Part shown: positions 42,317 to 51,145 of the stretch, piece by piece
Layout of the letters: each line of letters opens with the position of its first letter
Numbering within the stretch: position 1 is the stretch's first letter
DNA from: Variovorax sp. J22G73
GTDB taxonomy: Bacteria > Pseudomonadota > Gammaproteobacteria > Burkholderiales > Burkholderiaceae_C
DNA length: 64,000 bases
Reading direction: 5' to 3'
Assembly (NCBI RefSeq): GCF_030317035.1
Contig: NZ_JASZYK010000010.1
Span: forward strand, 186,001 to 250,000
Notes under the pieces: generated by a model
What the model was told of the DNA's origin: nothing
Seen by the model: the letters and a program-made list of their open reading frames with translations, nothing else
Databases searched by the model: none
Program-made: the position numbers and the translations under genes

Positions 42317-44281
42317 TTATGGCGAGGCGATGCGGGTCTTGAAGGGCAGCGGCTCCAGCGCCTTGTGCAGCCGCTCCTGCAGCGCGGCGGCCTGCACGCC
42401 CGTGGCGTTCACGGCGGCCGCGTCGATGGCCACGCGCACCAGGCTCTCGCCCTCGGTCGTCACCACGGGCCGCGCGGCCTCGCCCACGCCCAGCGCGGCG
42501 CACACCTCCGCCACGGTCGCGGCCACCACCTGCCGCGCGGCCATGGCGCGCAGCTCGGGCTTGTAGATCTTTCCGACGTTGGTCATCGGCATGGCCTGGA
42601 TCACCGACACCCACTTGGGCCGGGCCGGCGCTTCGTCCACGCGGCCGGCGGTGAAGGCCAGCAGCTCTTCCTCGGTCGCGGAGGCGCCGGGCACCAGCGT
42701 CGCGAAGATCACGGGCAGCTCGCCGGCGTACGCATCGGGTGCGCCCACGGCGGCGCACAGCTGCACGGCCGGGTGCGCGCCCAGCGCGTCCTCGATGGTC
42801 TTGGGGTCGATGTTGTGGCCGCTGCGGATGATCAGGTCCTTCGAGCGGCCCGTGAGGTTCAGCCGCTCCTGGCTGTCGATCCAGCCCAGGTCGCCGGTGG
42901 CGAGCCAGCCGTCGGCGGTGAAGGCCTTGGCGTTGTCGGCCGGGTCCACGAAGCCCGAGAACACGTTGGGCGACTTGAACAGCACCATGCCCTGCTCGCC
43001 GGGCGGCATGTCGCGGTCGCTGGCGTTGCCGTTCTCGTCGAGCGCCACCACGCGCATCTGCATGTACGGCAGCCGGAAGCCCACGCAGCCCGCGGGCCCG
43101 TCCACGCCCGGCGGCGTGATGGTCGAGATGCCGGCCATCTCCGTCATGCCCAGGCTCTCGTGCACGTGCAGGCCGAACAGCCGCTCGAAGCGCGCGGCCA
43201 GCTCGGGCGCGAGCACGGCGGCGCCGGTGCGGCAGTAGGTGATCGACGAGATGTCCGCGCCGTCCAGCGGCACGTTGGCCAGCGCGGCCAGCACGGTGGG
43301 CACGGCCGACAGCGAGGTCGGGCGGTACCTGGCCACCAGCTTCCAGTAGTTGGCCAGCACCTCCTTGTTGCGCAGCAGCGAGGGCGTGGGAATGATCACC
43401 TCCACGCCCGCCGACAGCGACGACAGCGACGCCGGCAGCACGCCCGCCACATGGAACAGCGGGTAGCCGTTGATGGAGATGCCGTTCTCGTTCATGCCCG
43501 CGACCTGCACGCTGGCCCAGGCCGTGAACACCTGCGCGCCGTGGCTGTGGCGCGCGAGCTTGGGCGCGCCCGTGGTGCCGCCGGTGTGGAAGTACGCGGC
43601 GATGTCGGTGGGCGCGATGTCGCGCCCGCTCACCAGCCGGTCGTCGGGTTGCGCGGCGCGCAGCACGTCGAACTCGGCCACGCCTTCGGGCAGCGCGCCG
43701 GCCGCGCCGGGCGCCTCGTCGTGCGGCGCCACGCGCAGCACGGTGGTCAGCGTGGGCACCTGGCCGCGCAGGCGCATCGCCTTCGACCACATGCCCGACT
43801 CGCTGTCCGAGCCGTAGGCGATCAGCACCTTGGCGCGCGCCGCGGTCATCAGCGCCACCAGCTTCTCGTCGGTGAGCAGCGGGTTCAGCGGCTGCACGAT
43901 GCCGGCGGCCTCGCCGCCCCACAGCGCCAGGTGGTACTCGAGGCAGCCGGGTAGCAGCACGGCGACCGCGTCGTCCGGTCCCACGCCCAGCGTGTGCAGC
44001 ATGTTGGCCGTCTGGTGCAGCCGCGCGAGCAGGTCGGCGTACGACCAGCGCAGCGGCTCGTCCGCCGGGTTGCCGGTGCGCAGGAAGGTCAGCGCCGTCT
44101 TGTCGCCGAAGGCATGGCCCGCGTTGCGGAAGATCTCGTAGGTGCTGCGCACCGTGAGCGCCTGCGCGAGCGGCGTCTCTTCGAGCTTGTGGATGTCCGC
44201 CAGGCTGCGGACGGGGAAGGCGGGGCGGAAGGGCGCGCCGACCGGGGTCTTGTAGTTGTTGTCGTGCTTGGGGTCTGTCAT
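42317..44281 (-). CDS. AMP-binding acyl-CoA synthetase/ligase
   Basis: This 654-residue adenylate-forming enzyme has the P-loop FHTGGTTGAPK, ESLGMTEMA (aromatic pocket/AMP contact), ATGDLGWID, the hinge segment SKDLIIRSGHNIDP and a catalytic Lys in TNVGKIYK. It activates a carboxylic acid to its CoA thioester, the entry step for the beta-oxidation cluster. It is about 100 residues longer than typical ligases, with a C-terminal extension. It lies between two Bug genes, so it may act on the imported acid. CoA transferase and ligase in one cluster give two possible activation routes. Confidence 0.92.
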   Translation of the reverse strand: MTDPKHDNNYKTPVGAPFRPAFPVRSLADIHKLEETPLAQALTVRSTYEIFRNAGHAFGDKTALTFLRTGNPADEPLRWSYADLLARLHQTANMLHTLGVGPDDAVAVLLPGCLEYHLALWGGEAAGIVQPLNPLLTDEKLVALMTAARAKVLIAYGSDSESGMWSKAMRLRGQVPTLTTVLRVAPHDEAPGAAGALPEGVAEFDVLRAAQPDDRLVSGRDIAPTDIAAYFHTGGTTGAPKLARHSHGAQVFTAWASVQVAGMNENGISINGYPLFHVAGVLPASLSSLSAGVEVIIPTPSLLRNKEVLANYWKLVARYRPTSLSAVPTVLAALANVPLDGADISSITYCRTGAAVLAPELAARFERLFGLHVHESLGMTEMAGISTITPPGVDGPAGCVGFRLPYMQMRVVALDENGNASDRDMPPGEQGMVLFKSPNVFSGFVDPADNAKAFTADGWLATGDLGWIDSQERLNLTGRSKDLIIRSGHNIDPKTIEDALGAHPAVQLCAAVGAPDAYAGELPVIFATLVPGASATEEELLAFTAGRVDEAPARPKWVSVIQAMPMTNVGKIYKPELRAMAARQVVAATVAEVCAALGVGEAARPVVTTEGESLVRVAIDAAAVNATGVQAAALQERLHKALEPLPFKTRIASP

Positions 44282-44323
44282 GTCTGTCTCCTTGAAAGGT
44301 GTCGCCCTGCCGGCCGCCCGGTT

Positions 44324-45349
44324 TTACTGGTTCGTGATGTGGTTGTCGCGAATGACCTTGCCCCAGCGCTCGAAGTCCTGCTTCATGCGCACGCCGGTCT
44401 GCTCGGGCGTGCGGTAGGCCGCGAAGGAGCCCACGCTTTCGAGCTTGTCCTGCACTTCCTTGTCGGCCAGCGCGTTCTTCAGCGCGGCGCTCATGCGGTC
44501 GACCACGTCCTTGGGCGTGCCCACGGGCGCCAGCAGGCCGCCCCACGAGGTGGCGTCGAAGCCGGGGAAGCCCTGCTCGGCCACCGTGGGAACGTCGGGC
44601 AGCAGGCTCACGCGCTTGGCCGAGCCCACCGCGATGGCGCGCACCTTGCCCGCGCGAATGTGCGGAATGACGGCCACCAAGTCGGAGAACATCGCCGGCA
44701 CCTGGCCGCCGATGAGGTCGGTCACGGCCGGCGCGCTGCCGCGGTAGGGCACGTGCTGCATGTCGAACTTGCCGATGGTCTTCAGCTGCTCGGTGGTCAG
44801 GTGGCCGAAGCTGCCGGCGCCTGCGGTGGTGTAGTTGAGCTTGCCGCCCTCGGCCTTGGCCTTGGCGATCAGGCCCTGCAGGTTGGTCACTTCGGGCAGC
44901 GACTTGGGGTTGACCACCAGCACGATGGGCAGGTCGTACACCGAGCCCACGGGCGTGAAGTTCTTGAAGATGTCGTAGCCGCCGGTGGGGCCGTACAGGT
45001 GCGAGGCCAGCAGCGTGGGCGTGGCCAGCATCACGAAGGTGTAGCCGTCGGCCGGCGCGCGCGCAGCGGCCGCCGCGCCCACGGTGCCCGAGGCGCCGCT
45101 GCGGTTGTCGATGACGATGTTCTGCTTGAGCGCGAGCGACATCTTCTGCGCCACGATGCGCGAGGCCACGTCGGTCGGGCCGCCGGGCGGGAAGGGCACG
45201 ATCAGCGTGATCGGCTTGCTGGGCCAGGCTTGCGCGAAGGCGCTGCCGGCTGCGAGCGACAGGGCGGCGGGAAGGGCCAGGGCGACGAGTGCACGGCGAA
45301 CGGGGCTGCGGAGGGAACGGAAAGCGAGGGAGGCCATGGACTTCTTCAA
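44324..45349 (-). CDS. Bug-family tripartite tricarboxylate transporter binding protein
   Basis: This 341-residue exported protein has a long signal region (to about residue 40, ALALPAALSLAAGSAFAQ) and Bug features (PSKPITLIVPFPPGGPTDVASRI; VIDNRSGASGTVG). It is clearly different in sequence from the Bug protein at 41265, so it may bind another acid. Starts at 45349 and 45337 are both possible. It lies 103 bp downstream of the CoA transferase gene. Confidence 0.9.
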   Translation of the reverse strand: MKKSMASLAFRSLRSPVRRALVALALPAALSLAAGSAFAQAWPSKPITLIVPFPPGGPTDVASRIVAQKMSLALKQNIVIDNRSGASGTVGAAAAARAPADGYTFVMLATPTLLASHLYGPTGGYDIFKNFTPVGSVYDLPIVLVVNPKSLPEVTNLQGLIAKAKAEGGKLNYTTAGAGSFGHLTTEQLKTIGKFDMQHVPYRGSAPAVTDLIGGQVPAMFSDLVAVIPHIRAGKVRAIAVGSAKRVSLLPDVPTVAEQGFPGFDATSWGGLLAPVGTPKDVVDRMSAALKNALADKEVQDKLESVGSFAAYRTPEQTGVRMKQDFERWGKVIRDNHITNQ

Positions 45350-45452
45350 CAGGGAAAACGGTAGACGGGAAACGGGAACGGGAACAGGAACGGAAAACAG
45401 GAAAACGACGAGAGGGCGAGAAGGCGATGCGAAGGCTGCAGGCGCGTGTTCG

Positions 45453-46661
45453 TCAGACCACGCCGCCGGCCTTCAGCGCCGCCAGCTTTTCGTCCGACAG
45501 CCCGAGCAGCGACTGCAGCACGTCGTGCGTGCCTTCGCCCAGCGTGGGCGGCGCGCTGCGCACCGGCAGGCGCTCGCCGTCGAAACGGTAGGGCGGCGCC
45601 AGCACGTCGACCGTGCCGGCCACCGGGTGCGATTGTTTCGTGACCAGGCCGGCGTCGGTGGCGCGCTTCGATTGCAGCGCCTCCAGCAGGCCCAGCACCT
45701 CGCCGCACGGAATGCCCGACGCGGTGAGCTTTTCGAGCAGCTCGGCGCGCGGGCGCTTCGCCAGCTCGGCGTGCAACGCGGGCAGCAGCACGGCGCGGTT
45801 GGCCGAGCGCAGGATGTTGGTCTTGAAGCGCTCGTCGGCCGCCAGGTCGGGCCGCCCGATGACCTCGGTGCAGAAGCGTGCGAACTGCGCGTTGTTGCCC
45901 ACGGTGATCACCAGCGGGCCGTCGGCCGCGTCGAACACGCCGTAGGGCACGATCGACGGGTGCGAGTTGCCGTAGCGTGGCGGGTCTTCGCCCATCAACA
46001 GCGCTTCCAGGCCGTAGTAGGCGGTGATCATCAGGCCGCAGTCGAACAGCGCCATCTCCACGTGGCGGCCCTTGCCGGTCTTCTCGCGCTGGTACAGCGC
46101 GGCCAGCACGGCCTGCGCGGAGTACATGCCGGTGAACAAATCGACCGCGGCCACGCCGAACTTCAGCGGCGGCTGGTTGGCTTCGCCGTTCAGCGCCATC
46201 AGGCCGGCCTCGCCCTGCACCACCAGGTCGTAGCCGGGGCGCGCGGCCTCGGGGCCGGTGCGGTCGTAGCCCGAGATCGAGCAATACACCAGGCGCGGGT
46301 TTTCCTTGCTGAGCTGCTCGTAGCCCAGGCCCAGCTTGTCGATGCCGCCGAACTTGAAGTTCTGGATCACCACGTCGCACTGCCTGGCCAGGTCGCGCGC
46401 GAGCTGCTGGCCCTCGGGCGTCTGCAGGTCGAGCGTGACCGAGCGCTTGTTGCGGTTCACGCTGTTGAAGTAGGCGGTTTCGGTCTTGCCCACGCGCAGG
46501 CCCCAGTCGCGCGTGTCGTCGCCGCGGCCCGGGTGCTCGACCTTGATCACCTCGGCGCCCATGTCGGCGAGCACCATGCCGCACCAGGGGCCCGCCAGGA
46601 TGCGGGACAGGTCGAGGACGCGCACGCCGGCGAGCGGCAGCGATGAATTCAATAGAGGCAT
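45453..46661 (-). CDS. CaiB/BaiF family (class III) CoA transferase
   Basis: This 402-residue class III CoA transferase has VRVLDLSRILAGPWCGMVLADMGAEVIKVE at the N-terminus, the catalytic Asp in AAVDLFTGMYSA and GKGRHVEMALFDCGL later. It transfers CoA between carboxylic acids by way of an aspartyl-CoA intermediate. The ATG at 46661 fits family N-termini. It lies 73 bp after the enoyl-CoA hydratase-like gene and is probably the activation step for a dicarboxylate or similar acid. Confidence 0.93.
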   Translation of the reverse strand: MPLLNSSLPLAGVRVLDLSRILAGPWCGMVLADMGAEVIKVEHPGRGDDTRDWGLRVGKTETAYFNSVNRNKRSVTLDLQTPEGQQLARDLARQCDVVIQNFKFGGIDKLGLGYEQLSKENPRLVYCSISGYDRTGPEAARPGYDLVVQGEAGLMALNGEANQPPLKFGVAAVDLFTGMYSAQAVLAALYQREKTGKGRHVEMALFDCGLMITAYYGLEALLMGEDPPRYGNSHPSIVPYGVFDAADGPLVITVGNNAQFARFCTEVIGRPDLAADERFKTNILRSANRAVLLPALHAELAKRPRAELLEKLTASGIPCGEVLGLLEALQSKRATDAGLVTKQSHPVAGTVDVLAPPYRFDGERLPVRSAPPTLGEGTHDVLQSLLGLSDEKLAALKAGGVV

Positions 46662-46734
46662 GACGGGGACTTCGGAGAAACGAAAAAGCCCCGCACGGCG
46701 TGCGAGGCGGAATGCAGGGGCGGCAGGCTCGGCG

Positions 46735-47562
46735 TCAGGACGCGTCCTTTGCCTTGTCGTCGTGGCGCAGCGCGACGAAGTCGGCCTTGCGCTTGCCCAG
46801 GAACGCGCCGATGCCTTCGGCCGCTTCGGCGTCGCCCTGCGACTCGACCATGAACACGGCCTCGGCCGCCAGCTGCTCTTCGAGCGTGGCGTGGTGCGCC
46901 TGGCGGCACAGCGTCTTGATGCGCGTGGTGGCGCGCTGCGGGCCGGTCGCCACCTTGGCGGCCAGCGCAACGGCTTCCGCCAGCGCCGCGCCCTTGTCGG
47001 TCAGGCGGTTGACCGCGCCCAGCTGGTTCAGCCGCTCGGCGGTCATGCGGTCGCCGGTGAGGCACAGCTCGGTCAGCACCTGGCGCGAGACGAACTCGGC
47101 CAGGAAGGCGGTGGCGCCGCCGTCGGGCGTGAGGCCGACCTTGATGTACGCCACCGTGTAGAACGCGTCGCGCGCCGACACCAGCATGTCGCAGGCCAGC
47201 GCCATCGACAGGCCCGCGCCGGCCGCGCCGCCCTCGACCGCCGCGATCACGGGCTTGGCGCAATCGCGCAGCGCGCGAATCAGGTTGTTCAGGCCTTCGA
47301 GAATCTGGCGGCGTTCCGCCATCGGCAGCTCGCGGCGCTTGGCCAGCAGGTTCAGGTCGCCGCCGGAGCAGAAGAAGTCGCCCGCGCCGGTGAACACGAT
47401 GGCGCCGACCTCGGGGTCTTGCTCGGCGTCGGCCAGCGCGGCCGAGAGTTCGGCGTACAGCGTCGGCGTGATCGCGTTGCGCGCGCCGGGGTTGCTGTTG
47501 GTCAGGATGCGCACGGCGCCCTGCTGCGAGACGAGCACGGTCTTGTTCGTCGTGTCCGTCAT
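46735..47562 (-). CDS. Enoyl-CoA hydratase/isomerase family protein, PaaG-like active site
   Basis: This 275-residue crotonase-fold protein has oxyanion segments CSGGDLNLLA and GGAAGAGLSMALACD. At the catalytic positions it has IKVGLTPDGGAT: the first Glu is absent and Asp sits where hydratases have the second acidic residue. This resembles PaaG (isomerase, LVPDSG) more than a hydratase. The stop/start overlap (ATGA) with the upstream acyl-CoA dehydrogenase gene indicates coupling. It may isomerise a double bond or open a ring. Confidence 0.88.
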   Translation of the reverse strand: MTDTTNKTVLVSQQGAVRILTNSNPGARNAITPTLYAELSAALADAEQDPEVGAIVFTGAGDFFCSGGDLNLLAKRRELPMAERRQILEGLNNLIRALRDCAKPVIAAVEGGAAGAGLSMALACDMLVSARDAFYTVAYIKVGLTPDGGATAFLAEFVSRQVLTELCLTGDRMTAERLNQLGAVNRLTDKGAALAEAVALAAKVATGPQRATTRIKTLCRQAHHATLEEQLAAEAVFMVESQGDAEAAEGIGAFLGKRKADFVALRHDDKAKDAS

Positions 47563-48710
47563 GCCGCGAGCTCCTTGCCGAGCTGGACGTAGCGCTGCAG
47601 GTGGTGGTCTTCGTCGCCCAGTTGGTGGTCGATCATGACCAGGCGCTTGGCGTAGTGGGGCAGGGGCAGCTCCCACGTCATGCCGATGCCGCCGTGCATC
47701 TGGATGCTTTCTTCCGCCACCAGCGCGCCGATGCGCCCGATGCTGAACTTGGCCGCCGACAGCGCGCGCTCGCGCGTCACGCGGTCGCCGGTGTCGATGG
47801 CCGCCGCGGCGTTGATGACGGCGGAGCGCGCCTGTTCGATCTCGAGCAGCAGGTCGGCCATGCGGTGCTGCAGGGCCTGGAAGCTGCCGATCAGAATGCC
47901 GAACTGCTTGCGCGTGCGCAGGTACTCCAGCGTGGCCGTCTTGGCGGCTTCCATGGCGCCCAGCGCTTCGGCGCACAGCGCGAGCACGCCGCGGCCGATG
48001 GCGCGCTCCAGCGTGGCGTGGCCCTGGCCTTCGGCGCCCAGCAGCGCGTCGGCGCCCAGCGTCACGCCGTCGAACGACAGCTCGGCCACGCGGCCGCCGT
48101 CGATCGACGGGCAGCCGCGCACCGTGAGGCCCGCGGTCTTCGCGGGCACCAGGAACAGCGAGATGCCGGCTTCGTCGTTCACGTTGCTCACGTTGCCCGC
48201 CGTGCGTGCGGACACCAGGAACAGGTCGGCCTGCTCGCCCTGCGGCACCACCGCCTTGGCGCCGTGCAGCACCCACGCGTCGCCGCTGCGCTCGGCCTTC
48301 GTCTGCACGCGCGTGCGCTCGTAGTGCGTGTCGGCTTCGTCGTGCGCGAAGGCCACGACGGCCACGCCGTTGATGATGTCGCCGAGCTTTTCCTTCTGTG
48401 CCTCGGTGCCGGCCACGCTGAGCGCCTCGCCGACCATCACCGCGCCCAGCAGCGGCTCGATGACCAGGCCGCGGCCCAGTGCCTCGAAGACCACGGCAAT
48501 GTCGAAGCCGCCGCCGCCGAAGCCGCCGTCGGCCTCGCTGAACAGCGCGCCGATCACGCCCAGTTCGGCGAACTGCCGGAAGATGTCCTTGCTGAACCCG
48601 TGCGCCGACTTCGCGATGCGGTCGCGCGCGTCGAAGGCGTACTGCTCCGAGATGAAGCGGTTCAGGCTGTCGGCGAGCATGCGCCGGTCTTCGGTGTGTT
48701 CGAAGTTCAC
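47559..48710 (-). CDS. Acyl-CoA dehydrogenase, small-subunit type (PimD-like)
   Basis: This 383-residue acyl-CoA dehydrogenase fold protein has the C-terminal FAD-contact segment EESIQMHGGIGMTWE. The usual YEGT region with the catalytic Glu is replaced (DHQLGDEDHHLQRY). It lies 11 bp downstream of a second dehydrogenase gene. Such large/small pairs form heteromeric enzymes in pimeloyl-CoA (PimC/PimD) and steroid side-chain (FadE28/29-type) degradation, so the two products probably form one alpha-beta enzyme. Electrons would go to the clustered ETF. Confidence 0.9.
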   Translation of the reverse strand: MNFEHTEDRRMLADSLNRFISEQYAFDARDRIAKSAHGFSKDIFRQFAELGVIGALFSEADGGFGGGGFDIAVVFEALGRGLVIEPLLGAVMVGEALSVAGTEAQKEKLGDIINGVAVVAFAHDEADTHYERTRVQTKAERSGDAWVLHGAKAVVPQGEQADLFLVSARTAGNVSNVNDEAGISLFLVPAKTAGLTVRGCPSIDGGRVAELSFDGVTLGADALLGAEGQGHATLERAIGRGVLALCAEALGAMEAAKTATLEYLRTRKQFGILIGSFQALQHRMADLLLEIEQARSAVINAAAAIDTGDRVTRERALSAAKFSIGRIGALVAEESIQMHGGIGMTWELPLPHYAKRLVMIDHQLGDEDHHLQRYVQLGKELAA

Positions 48711-48721
48711 TGCGTGTCTCC

Positions 48722-49930
48722 TTACAGGCCCAGGATCATCTTGGAGATGATGTTCTTCTGGATTTCATTGGAGCCGCCGAAGATCGACAGCTTGCGGTTG
48801 TTGAAGTAGCGCGAGGCGGCGGCCGATGCGTAGTCGGGGCCGAAGGTCTCGCCGGTGTAGCCGTCCTTCAGCGCCTCGGCCACGAACGGGCGGCCGTACA
48901 CGCCCATGGCGCGGCGCGCGAGCGACGAGATTTCCTGGCGGATTTCGGTGCCGCGAATCTTCAGCATCGAGCTCTCCGCGCCCGGCACGCCGCCGCCGGC
49001 CACCGCCGCGATCACGCGCAGGTTGGTGGTCTTCATGTTCTCCAGGTCGATCTCCACGCGCGCCAGGCGCGCCGCGAAGGCCGGGTCTTCGGCCAGCGGC
49101 TTGCCGTTCTTGGTCTGCGAGGCGGCAATGCCCTTGAGCTGCTCGAGCGCGGCCACCGAGAAGCCCACGCCCGCGATGTTGGTGCGCTCGTAGGTCAGCA
49201 GGTACTTGGCGCAGGTCCAGCCCTTGTTCTCTTCGCCCACCAGGTTCTCGGCGGGCACACGCACGTCGGAGAAGAACACCTCGTTCACTTCATGCTCGCC
49301 GTCGAGCGTGATGATCGGGCGCACTTCCACGCCGGGCGAGGTCATGTCGATCAGCAGGAAGCTGATGCCTTCCTGCTTCTTCGCCTCGCGGTTGGTGCGC
49401 ACCAGGCAGAAGATCATGTTGGCGTGCTGGCCCAGCGTGGTCCAGGTCTTCTGGCCGTTCACGATGTAGTGGTCGCCCTGCGCGTCGATGCCGCGCACGG
49501 CCGACGTCTTCACCGCCGCCAGGTCGGAGCCCGCGCCGGGTTCGGAGTAGCCCTGGCACCACCAGTCGGCGCCGTTCAGGATGCGCGGCAGCCAGTGCTG
49601 CTTCTGCGCCTCGTTGCCGTACTTGATGAGCACCGGGCCGAGCATGTTCACGCCGAAGGGAACGATGCGCGGCGCGAAGGCCAGCGCGCACTCGTGTTCG
49701 AAGATGAACTTCTCCACCGCCGTCCAGCCCGGCCCGCCGTACTGCTCGGGCCAGTGGTTGGCCAGCCAGCCGCGCTCGTTCAGCGTGGCGTGCCACGCCT
49801 GCATGTCGGCCTTTTCCAGGATCTTGCCGCCGCGCACTTTCTCGGAAAGGCGCACCGGCAGCTTCGCCGCCAGGAAGGCGCGCACTTCGCCGCGGAAGGC
49901 TTCTTCTTCGGGTGTGAAGTTCAGGTCCAT
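48722..49930 (-). CDS. Acyl-CoA dehydrogenase, large-subunit type (PimC-like)
   Basis: This 402-residue acyl-CoA dehydrogenase has WWCQGYSEPGAGSDLA, IVNGQKTWTTLGQ and a C-terminal IFGGSNEIQKNIIS. The position of the classical catalytic Glu (IYEGT) is Gly, as seen in this subfamily. The ATG at 49930 gives MDLNFTPEEEAF, a standard beginning; 13 extra upstream residues are rejected. It lies 10 bp after the thiolase gene. Together with the product of 47559 it is predicted to desaturate a dicarboxyl-, cyclic or branched acyl-CoA. Confidence 0.92.
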   Translation of the reverse strand: MDLNFTPEEEAFRGEVRAFLAAKLPVRLSEKVRGGKILEKADMQAWHATLNERGWLANHWPEQYGGPGWTAVEKFIFEHECALAFAPRIVPFGVNMLGPVLIKYGNEAQKQHWLPRILNGADWWCQGYSEPGAGSDLAAVKTSAVRGIDAQGDHYIVNGQKTWTTLGQHANMIFCLVRTNREAKKQEGISFLLIDMTSPGVEVRPIITLDGEHEVNEVFFSDVRVPAENLVGEENKGWTCAKYLLTYERTNIAGVGFSVAALEQLKGIAASQTKNGKPLAEDPAFAARLARVEIDLENMKTTNLRVIAAVAGGGVPGAESSMLKIRGTEIRQEISSLARRAMGVYGRPFVAEALKDGYTGETFGPDYASAAASRYFNNRKLSIFGGSNEIQKNIISKMILGL

Positions 49931-49940
49931 CGCGAACTCC

Positions 49941-51131
49941 TCAATAGATTTCGAACAGGCCCGCGGCACCCATGCCGCCGGCGATGCACATGGTGACCAC
50001 GGCGTACTTGGCGCCGCGGCGCTTGCCTTCGATGAGCACGTGGCCCGTGAGGCGCGCGCCGGTCATGCCGAAGGGGTGGCCGATGGAGATCGCGCCGCCG
50101 TTCACGTTCAGGCGCTCCGACGGAATGCCCAGCTTGTCCTGGCAGTAGATCGACTGCGAGGCGAAGGCCTCGTTCAGCTCCCACAGGTCGATGTCGTCGA
50201 CCGTGAGGCCGTGGCGCGCCAGCAGCTTGGGCACCGCGAACACCGGGCCGATGCCCATCTCGTCGGGCTCGCAGCCGGCCACGGCCAGGCCGCGGAACAC
50301 GCCCAGCGGTTGCAGGTTGGCGCGCTCGGCGTCCTTGGCTTCCATCAGCACGCAGGCCGAGGCGCCATCGGACAGCTGCGAGGCGTTGCCGGCGGTGACG
50401 AACTTGTCTTCGCCCATCACCGGCTTGAGCTTGGCGAGCGCCTCGTAGGTGGTGCCGCGGCGGTTGCAGTTGTCTTCGGTGGCGGTGACTTCGCGGTGGG
50501 TGACTTCCTTCGTCTCCTTGTCGGTCACGGCCATGGTGGTGGTGCAGGCGACGATCTCGTCCTTGTAGCGCCCGGCGAGCTGGGCCTCTTCGGTCTTGCG
50601 CTGGCTCTCGGCCGAGAAGCGGTCCTGCGCCTCGCGGCTGATGTTGTAGCGCTTGGCGACGATGTCGGCCGTCTCGATCATGGCCATGTACAGCGCGGGC
50701 TTGTGCTCGACGATCCACGGGTCCATGCCGTTGTCGCCGGCGTCCGTCGCGCTGCGGCTGCGGATCTGCGAGATGCTTTCCACGCCGCCCGCGATCATGG
50801 CCGGGGCGCCCTCGGCCACGATGCGGCCCGCCGCCATGGCGATGGCCTGCAGGCCCGAGGCGCAGAAGCGGTTCACCGTGGTGCCGGCGATGCTGATCGG
50901 CAGGCCCGCGCGGATGATGCTCTGGCGCGCGATGTTGCGCCCCGTGGTGCCCTCGGGGTAGCCGCAGCCGAGGATGGCGTCCTCGATGAGCGCGGGGTCC
51001 AGGCCCGAGCGCTCGACCGCCGCCTTCACGGCGAAGGCCGCCAGCGTGGCGCCGGAGGTGATGTTGAATTCGCCGCGGTGCGCCTTGGTCAGCGGGGTGC
51101 GGGCGGTGGAAACGATGACGGCTTCACGCAT
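49941..51131 (-). CDS. Acetyl-CoA C-acyltransferase (thiolase)
   Basis: This 396-residue thiolase has the active Cys in NRFCASGLQA, ELNEAFASQ, GGAISIGHPFGMTGAR and the second Cys in CIAGGMGAAGLFE. It cleaves 3-ketoacyl-CoA in the second beta-oxidation cluster. The ATG at 51131 follows the fusion gene by 14 bp, with GGAG upstream. It is distinct from the thiolase at 12611, so the two clusters have separate complete enzyme sets. Confidence 0.95.
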   Translation of the reverse strand: MREAVIVSTARTPLTKAHRGEFNITSGATLAAFAVKAAVERSGLDPALIEDAILGCGYPEGTTGRNIARQSIIRAGLPISIAGTTVNRFCASGLQAIAMAAGRIVAEGAPAMIAGGVESISQIRSRSATDAGDNGMDPWIVEHKPALYMAMIETADIVAKRYNISREAQDRFSAESQRKTEEAQLAGRYKDEIVACTTTMAVTDKETKEVTHREVTATEDNCNRRGTTYEALAKLKPVMGEDKFVTAGNASQLSDGASACVLMEAKDAERANLQPLGVFRGLAVAGCEPDEMGIGPVFAVPKLLARHGLTVDDIDLWELNEAFASQSIYCQDKLGIPSERLNVNGGAISIGHPFGMTGARLTGHVLIEGKRRGAKYAVVTMCIAGGMGAAGLFEIY

Positions 51132-51145
51132 GGGAGTGCTCCTGT

